Shown: piece after piece, positions 52,048 through 60,171 of the stretch | How positions within the stretch are numbered: the first letter of the stretch is position 1 | Layout of the letters: every line of letters begins with the position of its first letter | Assembly: GCA_963751955.1 (NCBI GenBank) | Contig: CAVVWM010000011.1 | Location: 620,001-684,000 of the forward strand | Source: JABDIY01 sp963751955 | Lineage (GTDB): Bacteria > Actinomycetota > Acidimicrobiia > Acidimicrobiales > SZUA-35 | Direction of reading: 5' to 3' | Length of the DNA stretch: 64,000 nucleotides | The notes under the pieces: generated by a model | Database searches by the model: none | What the model saw: the letters and a program-made list of their open reading frames with translations, nothing else | Told to the model about the DNA's origin: nothing | Position numbers and translations under genes: made by a program

Positions 52048-53380
52048 CCTCGAGCGGCCGCCCTGGCGGCCGAGCCTCAGAAGCGAGTTCGATCGTCCGA
52101 TCGCAGCGCTGGCCGTTCCTGCATTCGGCTCGCTTGTGGCAGAACCACTTTATGTTCTGGCCGACACGGCGGTCGTCGGTCGGATCGGGACGACCGAACT
52201 GGCCGGACTTGCGCTGGCATCCACAGTCCTTCTCACCGCCCATGCTCTGCTGATCTTTCTGGCCTACGGGGCTACCGGACCGATCGCCCGGATGATCAGT
52301 GAGGGGAACCTCACCCGCGCCGCAACCCGGGGAATACAGGGAATGTGGCTCGCTGGCGTTCTAGGGATCGGGATCGCAGTCCTCTTGGCCTTCTTCGCCG
52401 AACCTCTCCTCCGGCTACTCCAGGCTGAAGGGGAAGTTCTCGATGCTGCCCTTCTGTATCTGATGTTCAGCCTTCCCGGCTTCCCCTTTCTTTTGTTGGC
52501 GTTGGCGGGCGCAGGAGTGCTTCATGGTCGCCAAGACACGCGCCGCCCGCTGGTGATCGCCCTCAGTTCCGCCCTTGCCAACCTCGCTATCGAAATCGTG
52601 CTCGTCTTCGGACTGGGCTTTGGATTGGGAGCGTCGGCGCTGTCCACCGTGATCGCTCAGGTGGGGGCTGGAGTCGCCTACATCTTTCTTGTGCTCAGAT
52701 GGGCTCGAGAGACCGGCGCTTCCACCCGACCGGAGCGGGCACCGATGGTTTCCATCCTCAAGAGCGGGCAGGCTCTGGTGGTTCGAACTGCGTCGCTCCG
52801 AGGAGCACTGACTCTGGGTGCTGGCATCGCAGCATCGATCGGAACCGAAGAGGTGGCGGCCCACCAGGTCGCGCTTCAGGTTTGGTTTACGCTGGCGCTC
52901 GCACTCGATGCTGTGGCAATCGCCGGACAAGCCCTGACCGGGCGTTACCTCGGTGAAGGCGACCAAAAAGTGGCGTGGGCTGCATCTCGACGGATGATCG
53001 AACTCGACACGGTCGTGGCGATCGGCTTCGGGATTCTCATCGCTCTGTTCCGGGAGCCGATCGCATCGTTGTTCACCGACGACACGGCTGTTGTCGGTCT
53101 CACCGGATTTGTACTACTGCATGTGGCCGGCCAACAACCGATCAACGGGGTGGTGTTCGCTCTCGACGGTATTCTCATCGGCGCAGGAGATCTGTGGTTT
53201 CTTGCCAAGGGGATGGTGGCTGCGTTCGCCGCCTTCGGTGCCGCTGCGTTCGCCGTGGTGCGAACCGATGCCGGCCTCGGCTGGTTGTGGGGGGCGCTGT
53301 GGATCTTCATGATCGTGCGGATGGTCCCGTTGGTCATCCGCTGGCGAAACGGCCACTGGCTGGACGCCACCGCGCAGTGA
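52040..53380 (+). CDS. MATE-family (DinF-like) efflux transporter
   Basis: A 446-residue protein with twelve predicted membrane helices in two homologous halves. LAVPAFGSLVAEPLYVLADTAVVGRIG opens the N-lobe and EEVAAHQVALQVWFTLAL the C-lobe, as in DinF-type MATE pumps, which export drugs using H+ or Na+. It starts with a TTG inside the end of the permease gene, so it appears to be the last member of the ABC/ABC/MATE export operon. Whether the three transporters handle one class of compound is unknown. It ends 16 bp from the convergent DUF952-GNAT gene. Confidence 0.92.
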   Translation: MHNLERPPWRPSLRSEFDRPIAALAVPAFGSLVAEPLYVLADTAVVGRIGTTELAGLALASTVLLTAHALLIFLAYGATGPIARMISEGNLTRAATRGIQGMWLAGVLGIGIAVLLAFFAEPLLRLLQAEGEVLDAALLYLMFSLPGFPFLLLALAGAGVLHGRQDTRRPLVIALSSALANLAIEIVLVFGLGFGLGASALSTVIAQVGAGVAYIFLVLRWARETGASTRPERAPMVSILKSGQALVVRTASLRGALTLGAGIAASIGTEEVAAHQVALQVWFTLALALDAVAIAGQALTGRYLGEGDQKVAWAASRRMIELDTVVAIGFGILIALFREPIASLFTDDTAVVGLTGFVLLHVAGQQPINGVVFALDGILIGAGDLWFLAKGMVAAFAAFGAAAFAVVRTDAGLGWLWGALWIFMIVRMVPLVIRWRNGHWLDATAQ

Positions 53381-53396
53381 CTTCGCCGATGGTGCA

Positions 53397-54248
53397 CTAA
53401 CTATCCAGCACCCAGCGGGAGGCGATCTGTGGCTCGTTGATCGGCCCCGGCGGGACGTGGTGGGAGAACTCATACTTGAATCCCGCTGATTGAAGCGTTC
53501 GGTTCGCAGCAATGTTGAGGGCCTTGGGTTCGCTGTACAGGCGCTGTAACCGGAGTGCGGTGACGTAGTGAGCTGCGCTGAGACGAACAAATCTCGCTCC
53601 CAGTCCGCGGCCGCGGTTTGAACGGTCGATCAGATGAAAGTGCATGAACGCCTGCTCCCCCACGACGATCCGATTGGCGGTGGAGAATCCGACGACGCTA
53701 TCGCCCAGCAGCCAGACCAGTGAAACGGTGTCGCGCCGCTCCAGTGGTAGCGAAAGATCCGCTTGTGCATCAAGGAGCCACGTGTCCCGCTCGGGCAGAA
53801 GATCCCGATCGACACCCATCATTTCGAGTTGCTGGTCGGTGTTGGCGTGAAAGTAGTCGATTCGAATTGACAACTCCTCCGCGGCAGATTCCCAGACCGA
53901 ACACACCTGGGCCAGCACCCTCGAAGGCAGAACGAAGCTGCCATCGGGCTCACACGGGAACTCGATCACATCCTCGACTGCGCCGACTGGAATGGGGCCA
54001 TACACGTGGGGAAACGAGACGCCAGATCCATAGCTGTCCTCGACCAGCAGGCGAGGCTGAACCCGCGCCGGCGCAAGGCTGAGCAACACCAAATTGTTCT
54101 GGCCGCGGAACCGCTCGTTCGCTGGAGTGAGCACCTGCTCGGGGTAGGAGCAGTGCACGAAACCTTCGGTGTGGAGCGATGAAGGTGCGATGCAACCACT
54201 TGCTCGGGCGGCGGAGAAGTCGTCATCGGAGATGATGTGGAGCAGCAC
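53397..54248 (-). CDS. Fusion protein: DUF952 domain plus GNAT acetyltransferase
   Basis: This 283-residue protein combines two families. Residues 1-110 match DUF952 (LLHIISDDDFSAARASGCIA, TEGFVHCSYPEQVLTPANER, FPHVYGPIPVGAVEDVIEF). After a linker, residues of about 140-283 form a GNAT domain: VVGFSTANRIVVGEQAFMHF, the acetyl-CoA loop RGRGLGARFVRL, and EPKALNIAANRTLQSAGFKY. DUF952 proteins have a fold related to NAD-linked ART or glutathione-type proteins, with unknown function; GNAT domains transfer acetyl groups to amines. Nothing in the neighbourhood reveals a target. The fusion is in one uninterrupted frame. Confidence 0.8.
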   Translation of the reverse strand: MLLHIISDDDFSAARASGCIAPSSLHTEGFVHCSYPEQVLTPANERFRGQNNLVLLSLAPARVQPRLLVEDSYGSGVSFPHVYGPIPVGAVEDVIEFPCEPDGSFVLPSRVLAQVCSVWESAAEELSIRIDYFHANTDQQLEMMGVDRDLLPERDTWLLDAQADLSLPLERRDTVSLVWLLGDSVVGFSTANRIVVGEQAFMHFHLIDRSNRGRGLGARFVRLSAAHYVTALRLQRLYSEPKALNIAANRTLQSAGFKYEFSHHVPPGPINEPQIASRWVLDS

Positions 54249-54283
54249 GCGACTACCTTATCGCTCGATATGGTTGCGTTTAT

Positions 54284-54790
54284 ATGCGTTTATTTACTGT
54301 CTTGTTTGTCGTAGTCGTCGTTGTCAGCTCGCCAGCATGCACTCGACCCGACAGTCCCTCGGTTGAGCCGTCGGTAGACAACGACGCCTGCCGGACCTCA
54401 GCGGGTGAGGGCCCAACGCCCACGGGCAGCACCGAATTGGTTCTGGCCGCGGTAGCGCGTGCTCAGGCCAACGATCTTGACTGCGGTCCACCCGAGGACC
54501 GGACCAGAATCTGCAGGGCATTGTTCTTGGTGTCCACCCTCGACCCGGTCCTGTATCTGGAGCAAGACTCACTGAGGCAAGCGACCAGCAATGCGCTGCT
54601 GTGGGGCCTCGATGATGCTGAAGAGGTGGCTCCACCAGATCTGAGCGGCGCGCTGGCTCAGCTCAGGGACACCATCCAGACGATCAAGACCTCATCGGAC
54701 GAATCCGTCCTTTCAACCGCAATCGGCCTTCGGGCCCAACCGGCGATCACCGAACCGATCGACCGGCACTGGCGGGCCAACTGTGCCTGA
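54284..54790 (+). CDS. Small putative lipoprotein, unknown function
   Basis: This 168-residue protein has a very hydrophobic N-terminus (LFTVLFVVVVVVSS) followed by a lipobox-like SPAC at about residue 19. The rest is acidic and mainly helical, with three further cysteines (DACRTSAG, LDCGPPED, RICRALFL) and a final Cys two residues from the C-terminus. I recognise no domain. It is convergent with the sigma-partner gene, with adjacent stop codons (54790/54791), and 35 bp from the divergent start of the DUF952-GNAT gene. Confidence 0.55.
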   Translation: MRLFTVLFVVVVVVSSPACTRPDSPSVEPSVDNDACRTSAGEGPTPTGSTELVLAAVARAQANDLDCGPPEDRTRICRALFLVSTLDPVLYLEQDSLRQATSNALLWGLDDAEEVAPPDLSGALAQLRDTIQTIKTSSDESVLSTAIGLRAQPAITEPIDRHWRANCA

Positions 54791-56446
54791 CTAAGGAACG
54801 AAGATGCTTGCTACGACGCCAACCAGCTGGGGGCCTACTGGTGTGGCCTCGTAGAAAAGCATCATCGATCGACGCGGTTCGCCCTCGCGTTCGGGTCCGA
54901 ACACCGTGACCGCTTTGGTTCCCGCGAAGTAGGCCTCGACAAACTCTTCCTCGAAGCCATAGATGGTGGCAGCTCCGATGTAGATGTCATCAAGGGATTC
55001 GGGCAGATTCAGCAATGAGCGAAGGGAGGTGACCTTCTCCGACTCGCCGTAGGTCGCCTCAGGAACGCTCCACCGGTCAGCCTTGGTCCAGAACGATACG
55101 TCTCGAGTCTCGGGACCCGAAACGTATCGTGGGTCCCCAATCCATCCCAGGGCAAGGGGCACCCGACGGGAAAGCGGAAGGGCCTCGAGACCATCGAACT
55201 CAGCAGAACCGATGCCGTAGGCCGCAAATTCTGCCTGTTCGATGAGGTCGGTACGGGTCAACGAGGAGGAGTCTGGGGTGAGGAACGAACTGTGAACCCA
55301 TCCCCGCAAGCCCGTGTCTGTCTCCACCTCCCACCAGAAGGAATCACCGACGAGGGCAGGCATCGTGGGGAGACGACGAATGCCTGTTTGTCCTGGAGGG
55401 AGAGTTGCCAGGACTTGTCCCTCGTCGGTACCGGGTAGGTCTCGCACGTTGAGACCCTGATCGGAATCATCCGGACGAACCCGGAATACGGAGAAGGTGG
55501 TGGTATCGCTTGGTCCGTTGAACGCGATCGGAGTTGCTGCAAAGGCCGGCAGGACACCCGAACCGGCGTTGTCACCATGGGCGACCACGAAAGCTTCGCC
55601 TGATCCATGCACCATCGGAAGACGAGCCTCGAACGGCACGAGTTCCTCACAACAGCCTGCAGTGGTGAAAGTCAACGCCAGCGGAGTCCCGTCGGTACCG
55701 ATGATCTTCACCTGCACAGAGGCCTCGAAGGCGATGGCCTCGCCACGAACCACCAGTTCTTCGTCATCGACAAAGACCTCGCTGATCAGAATCGTGTCGG
55801 ACACTGCATTCGTAATGCCCACACCAACCTCGTTCGGTAGCGTCTCTATGTACGCAAGAGGCAACCGATCCGAACCGACGTTTCCGGGAGGTAGCACCTC
55901 AACCGAGTTGCCCTGGACACTGAATCGTCCCGATCCCGGCAAACCCAGGAGATGCACAAACTGGGCTGAGGCCTTGGCTGCATTCTCCGCCGAGGGAAGA
56001 TCGACTTGGTCCACCACCGTCGCCCCCACCTCAGGCGGAGGAGTGGTTGCAGTAACTACTGCGGCGACGGTGGTGGATGTCTCCTCCGCTGGGATCGTGG
56101 TGGTTGTCGGCAACAGATCCGGAATGGTTTCTTTCGGTCCGTCAGAGCCGACGGCGTTCACATCTCCGGTGCGAGCCTGAGCGATGACGAACGCTCCCGC
56201 GCCGGCAATAACGATGAACATGGCCGCGGCGACAAGAACGCGGGCGCTCCCTCGCCCCGCTGATTTTGGGACCGGAGGGGCCGCCTCCTCCAACCTCTTC
56301 GCCAGGATCAGATATGAGTTGGGCGCCGGCTCGACACGGTCGGCGTGATCCGCCAGTGCGGAACGAATGCGGTCACCAACACGCTGTTCGGTGAAGGGAT
56401 CGAGGTCCATGGGTTGACCGTCGTCGGCGAAGAAGTTGCCCCTCAT
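54791..56446 (-). CDS. Membrane-bound partner of the ECF sigma factor, with SH3-like domain
   Basis: This 551-residue protein has a cytoplasmic N-terminus of about 65 residues (MDLDPFTEQRVGDRIRSALA), one transmembrane helix at about residues 68-88 (LVAAAMFIVIAGAGAFVIA) and a large extracytoplasmic part. It begins with a Thr-rich linker and a GSGRFSVQGNSVEVLPPG region, and later has an SH3-like unit (GLNVRDLPGTDEGQVLATLP; FWWEVETDTGLRGWVHSSF) that could bind cell wall. Its start overlaps the sigma-factor stop by four bases, as anti-sigma factors often do. An anti-sigma role is inferred from context and topology; no zinc-binding ASD motif is seen. Confidence 0.72.
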   Translation of the reverse strand: MRGNFFADDGQPMDLDPFTEQRVGDRIRSALADHADRVEPAPNSYLILAKRLEEAAPPVPKSAGRGSARVLVAAAMFIVIAGAGAFVIAQARTGDVNAVGSDGPKETIPDLLPTTTTIPAEETSTTVAAVVTATTPPPEVGATVVDQVDLPSAENAAKASAQFVHLLGLPGSGRFSVQGNSVEVLPPGNVGSDRLPLAYIETLPNEVGVGITNAVSDTILISEVFVDDEELVVRGEAIAFEASVQVKIIGTDGTPLALTFTTAGCCEELVPFEARLPMVHGSGEAFVVAHGDNAGSGVLPAFAATPIAFNGPSDTTTFSVFRVRPDDSDQGLNVRDLPGTDEGQVLATLPPGQTGIRRLPTMPALVGDSFWWEVETDTGLRGWVHSSFLTPDSSSLTRTDLIEQAEFAAYGIGSAEFDGLEALPLSRRVPLALGWIGDPRYVSGPETRDVSFWTKADRWSVPEATYGESEKVTSLRSLLNLPESLDDIYIGAATIYGFEEEFVEAYFAGTKAVTVFGPEREGEPRRSMMLFYEATPVGPQLVGVVASIFVP

Positions 56447-56997
56447 GCCGGAATCTCGGGTAGTAACTTGGCCAGCTTGGCGAGTCCCCTGCTGGCGTGG
56501 CTCTTCACCGAACCCGGCGCGATTCCAAGGGTTTGAGCAATCTCGGCCTCTGAAAGGTCGAGAAAATATCTCAGCACCAGAACTGCACCCTGCTTATCGG
56601 GCAGGGTGCGCAGCGCAGCAACGATTTCCGCCGACGCTAGAGCCGCGACCCCACCTACCTCTGCAGCATCCACCGGAAGAGGAGTATCGGGCACATACTC
56701 GCGTCGGACCCGGCGTTTCCTGAGTTGGGATCGAGCTCCGTTCAACACCATCGAACGAAGGTAGGCCCCGGCATTGGTATCGATCCGGTAGTTGCCGTTC
56801 AGTAGCTTGACGAAAGCATCCTGCACCACCTCCTCGGCGGTTTCGGTGTCGTCGGTGTAGAACGACGCCAATTTCACCAACCTGCGGTAGTGCGCCTCGT
56901 AGAGAGCGGGAAGATCTACCCGCGTTTGAGTGACCGTTCGTCCGATTATTGGGAGCTCACCCGTTGGGGTTCGTTCGAGACCAGCCATCATCATCAC
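56443..56997 (-). CDS. ECF-family RNA polymerase sigma factor
   Basis: A 184-residue group 4 sigma factor. Region 2 is LPALYEAHYRRLVKLASFYT with TETAEEVVQDAFVKLL, and region 4 is AALRTLPDKQGAVLVLRYFL followed by SEAEIAQTLGIAPGSVKSHA, a helix-turn-helix for -35 recognition. It resembles SigE-family (ECF41/SigE-like) actinobacterial factors. The N-terminal Met run (MMMM) leaves the exact start open by three codons. It is followed by its probable membrane regulator. The gap upstream holds a short palindrome (57074-57086) that could be part of its own control. Confidence 0.92.
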   Translation of the reverse strand: MMMMAGLERTPTGELPIIGRTVTQTRVDLPALYEAHYRRLVKLASFYTDDTETAEEVVQDAFVKLLNGNYRIDTNAGAYLRSMVLNGARSQLRKRRVRREYVPDTPLPVDAAEVGGVAALASAEIVAALRTLPDKQGAVLVLRYFLDLSEAEIAQTLGIAPGSVKSHASRGLAKLAKLLPEIPA

Positions 56998-57073
56998 CTG
57001 TACCGACGCCCGGTGCCCCAGTTCGGTTTACCAAGATCGGTGAATAGTTCCTCGGTATCGCACAAAATCACCC

Positions 57074-57086
57074 ACTGGGTACCAGT
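57074..57086. promoter_or_regulatory. Short palindrome upstream of the sigma-factor gene
   Basis: ACTGG-GTA-CCAGT is a 13-bp inverted repeat in the 153-bp gap between the sigma-factor gene and the divergent lipoprotein gene. It could bind a dimeric regulator for either gene. Short palindromes occur by chance, so this is a weak call. Confidence 0.3.
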
Positions 57087-57150
57087 TTGGAAACAAAGGT
57101 CTGCCCGGCCTACAGGAGTTGCGCATTCGCGCCCTCTACTCTCATCTTCC

Positions 57151-58194
57151 GTGGTCGTGGATCGCCAAATACTGTTCGTGGCCGTCGGCCTGTTGATCGC
57201 TCTCACCGCATCATGCAGCAGCGCCGGTAGTGACGTTGCAGTTCAGGGGGTCACAACACTCAATCCGACGACTGAACCGACGACGACCACGACAGCACCG
57301 TCGTCCTCGACTACATCTACCTCGGAGCCGATCACGACAACATCGACGTTCGTAGTACCCGTCCCAGCCCCTCCATTTGAACCCGCTAACAGCGAGGTCC
57401 TCAGGGATCGCAAGCGGCTCGGTGGAAGGTTCGCTCAGGCGCTCCTCACCTACGACGCTGAGGCAACGGTCGAGAGCCACCTTGCACAGCTCGCCTCTGA
57501 ATACGAAGTGAACTTCGATGACGCAGTCCGCGAGATGGTGGCCGAGGCGATCGAGCCCGGTGCCGTGAACGTCGGGCGGGTCCGGTATGTCCAGATGGGT
57601 GGCAATCGGCCCGACCGTGCCTCGCTGATGGTGTGGGTCGACCAAGAACGGTTGGACCGAGCCGGGGTACGGACCGACGAATCCCGGGTGGTTGACGTGC
57701 GGGTGCAGCTGGTTGACGCCGATTGGACCGTTGTCCGACTTGCCTCCGTGGGCGGACCCAAGGTCGAGCGTCCCGACGATCTCCCAGAACTCGCAGCAGC
57801 CGTGACCGACCATCCGCAGATCTCGATGCCCGACTCTGCCCGATGGGACATCTACTCGGGCCACACCACCGAGCCGATGCTCGGAAGGATGCTGGAGATC
57901 GCCGATTCCACCGAGTACGCCGTGCTCGTGTTGAATCGGGGCCACCCCTATCGGGTGTTCGAAACCCAAAGCGTCAGCCGCCACAGTGTCGGCCAGGCGA
58001 TGGATGTGTATTCGGTGGGCGGAGAGCTTGTTGTCGATTCTCGTTTCGAGGGCTCACCTACCTGGACCCTGGCCAAAGACCTTTTCCAGAACGGCATCGG
58101 GAGCATTGGAAGCCCATGGGCCCTCGACGGGTTCGGAGGACGATCCTTCACCGACGACGTGCATCAAGACCACCTGCACATCACGAGTTTCTAA
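57151..58194 (+). CDS. Lipoprotein with LAS-type (M15-like) metallopeptidase motif
   Basis: This is a 347-residue secreted lipoprotein from a GTG at 57151: a hydrophobic signal with lipobox LTASC, then a Thr/Ser linker of about 45 residues. The C-terminal part has SRHSVGQAMDVYSVGG, which matches the SxHxxGxAxD zinc motif of LAS peptidases (VanY, DacB-type, hedgehog-like), and DVHQDHLHITSF, which supplies the HxH end. These enzymes cut D-Ala-D-Ala or peptidoglycan cross-bridges. The middle region is not recognised. The call rests on two motifs in the right order and spacing; it could also be an inactive wall-binding relative. Confidence 0.68.
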   Translation: MVVDRQILFVAVGLLIALTASCSSAGSDVAVQGVTTLNPTTEPTTTTTAPSSSTTSTSEPITTTSTFVVPVPAPPFEPANSEVLRDRKRLGGRFAQALLTYDAEATVESHLAQLASEYEVNFDDAVREMVAEAIEPGAVNVGRVRYVQMGGNRPDRASLMVWVDQERLDRAGVRTDESRVVDVRVQLVDADWTVVRLASVGGPKVERPDDLPELAAAVTDHPQISMPDSARWDIYSGHTTEPMLGRMLEIADSTEYAVLVLNRGHPYRVFETQSVSRHSVGQAMDVYSVGGELVVDSRFEGSPTWTLAKDLFQNGIGSIGSPWALDGFGGRSFTDDVHQDHLHITSF

Positions 58195-58199
58195 CTATT

Positions 58200-58482
58200 C
58201 CCTCCGGGGGCCCTCCACGCTCGCCTCCGGCCCTTCCAATCCGTGTCCTCACTGCGGGCCTGACGGCCCTCGCTCCACGGACCGGGCCTCCGGGTCGCCC
58301 GGGAGCAAAGTCCCTCCGGGGGCCCTCCACGCTCGCCTCCGGCCCTTCCAATCCGTGTCCTCACTGCGGGCCTGACGGCCCTCGCTCCACGGACCGGGCC
58401 TCCGGGTCGCCCGGGAGCAAAGTCCCTCCGGGGGCCCTCCACGCTCGCCTCCGGCCCTTCCAATCCGTGTCCTCACTGCGGG
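58200..58482. repeat. 112-bp tandem repeat, two full copies and a partial third
   Basis: Units occupy 58200-58311 and 58312-58423 with no visible difference between them, and 58424-58482 repeats the first 59 bp. Each unit contains hairpins (GGGCC-TGAC-GGCCC and CCGGGC...GCCCGG) and the sequence CTCCACGCTCGCCTCC, which recurs at the right edge (58486-58501). It fills the gap between the LAS-type lipoprotein gene and the DUF4214-hydrolase gene. It is open in several frames, but there is no sign of a protein. Confidence 0.9.
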
Positions 58483-58555
58483 GGCCTCCACGCTCGCCTC
58501 CCACGCTCCATGTTTCATGTTCAGGAACCGGCGTAAGAATGCCGATGGATGGCCA

Positions 58556-60074
58556 ATGAGTCGGTCTACGGTCTCCCCTGTGCTTAAACGAGTGATCGTG
58601 TTACTCGTAGCGATTCTGGTCACGGCTGGGGTCGCCACTCCGGTCAACGCACAGGAACCGATGGCTCGGATGTCCAATGCCGGAACCCTCGACCAGATAA
58701 CTACCGCCGACGACTTCTACACCGAGTACGCCACGGTGCTTCGACTGTACAAGGCGTTCTTCGATCGAAATCCCGACGTCGCGGGAGCGAAATACTGGAT
58801 CCGCACCTATCGCGAGGGCAACGACGTTGCATCGATCGCCAACGCATTCGAGCAGAGCGAGGAGTTCCGCAATCGCTACGGCACGCCGAACAACGATGAG
58901 TTTCTGGAAAACCTGTATCTCAACGTCCTGGGGCGACCCAGCGACGACGCCGGCTTCGCGTACTGGCTCGGACTACTAAACAGCCGGCAGCTCGATCGGG
59001 GCGGTGTTGTCCAGTTCGTGGCAGCCGATGTGGAGTTCACCAACAACAACCGGTTCGTCGGGGAATCTTCGGCCAAACCAGGCGCGGACCGAGGTGCGCC
59101 GATCCTGGGGTTCGACCGCGACGTGAGTACCAGAGGTTTCCAGAATTACGCGCCCAGCTCCACCGAGGCCTGGCGTCGATTCACGCGAGCAACCGATATC
59201 CGGATTCCCTCCACCCACGATTCTTATCAACAGCCTGCCTACTGGCTGCCCTCCGACGGAGCGAAGCGGCCGCTGCTCCTGGTGCTTCACAGCTGGAGTT
59301 CGAACTACAACCAACAGCTCAATGTGTCCTTCACCCGATGGGCTGACGCCAACGACTGGGCCATGATCGCGCCGGACTTCCGAGGTGCCAACAACAATCC
59401 CCAAGCAACCGGATCAGACCTCGTCATCAAGGACATCAAGGACGCAGTAAATTTCGCGCTGGCGAACGACGACATCGACCCCACCAAGGTGTTCATGATC
59501 GGCTTCAGTGGCGGCGCTTTCGCCGTGCTCAACATGGCGGGCGAAGCTCCCGAACTGTTCGCCGGCGGCATCGCGTGGGTGCCGGTCTATGACTTGGTTG
59601 AGTGGTACACGTACCCGGCTCACAGTCCCCAGGCGTCACTATGTCGGCCAACTACAAGCGTCGTGCGGGGGCGCGCCGTTGCCAGGAACCGGTGCGGGTG
59701 ACGAATGCAAGCGACGCAGCCCCTCCGACACAATCGCCAACGCCAAGGCGGCCAATCTCCCGCTGTACATCGCGACCGGATTGCAGGACACGCTGGTTCC
59801 GACCTCGCAATCGTTCAAAGCGTTCGATTCGCTGGTCGCGCCTGCAGACCAGTTCGGCCCTGATGTTTATGCGGCAGTGGACCAAGGCGTCCTTCCTGCG
59901 CAGCTGATCGGCGAGAATGACGGATTCGCATGGTTCGACGCCCAGGACCGGCCGCTGCTGATGAGCCGAACATCGGGCAATGTGACGCTGGCGCTGTTCC
60001 AGGGGACCCATGAATCGCTTTATGAACCGGGCTTGGAGTGGGCCGCTAAGACAGCCTGGCAACTCGAACGCTAG
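58556..60074 (+). CDS. Secreted DUF4214 plus alpha/beta-hydrolase fusion, broken by a one-base insertion
   Basis: About 505 residues when repaired. A Sec signal (VIVLLVAILVTAGVATPVNA, cleavage after about residue 33) precedes DUF4214-type repeats (LYKAFFDRNPDVAGAKYWIR; NLYLNVLGRPSDDAGFAYWL). These are common in large secreted or S-layer-linked proteins. The hydrolase domain has LLVLHSWSSNYNQQL, the nucleophile VFMIGFSGGAFAVLNMAG and, in another frame, GLQDTLVPTSQSFKAFDSL and FQGTHESLYEPG. Removing one G near 59630 joins SPQ to RHYVGQLQASCGG and restores the reading frame. The target is probably an extracellular ester or polymer (PHB-depolymerase-like layout). An ATG at 58517 is an alternative start. 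Confidence 0.75.
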
Positions 60075-60171
60075 CTACACCCTCCCTTTCTCAAATTCCT
60101 GTAGATACCCACACCATGTGTGGCTGTCACAGGACATAACGGTGAAATGTGGCTCTCAGCAGGAATGTGCG

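Noticed and set aside
58200..58482. CRISPR array
   Set aside because: The repeat is a contiguous 112-bp tandem unit with no distinct spacers, and no cas gene is nearby.
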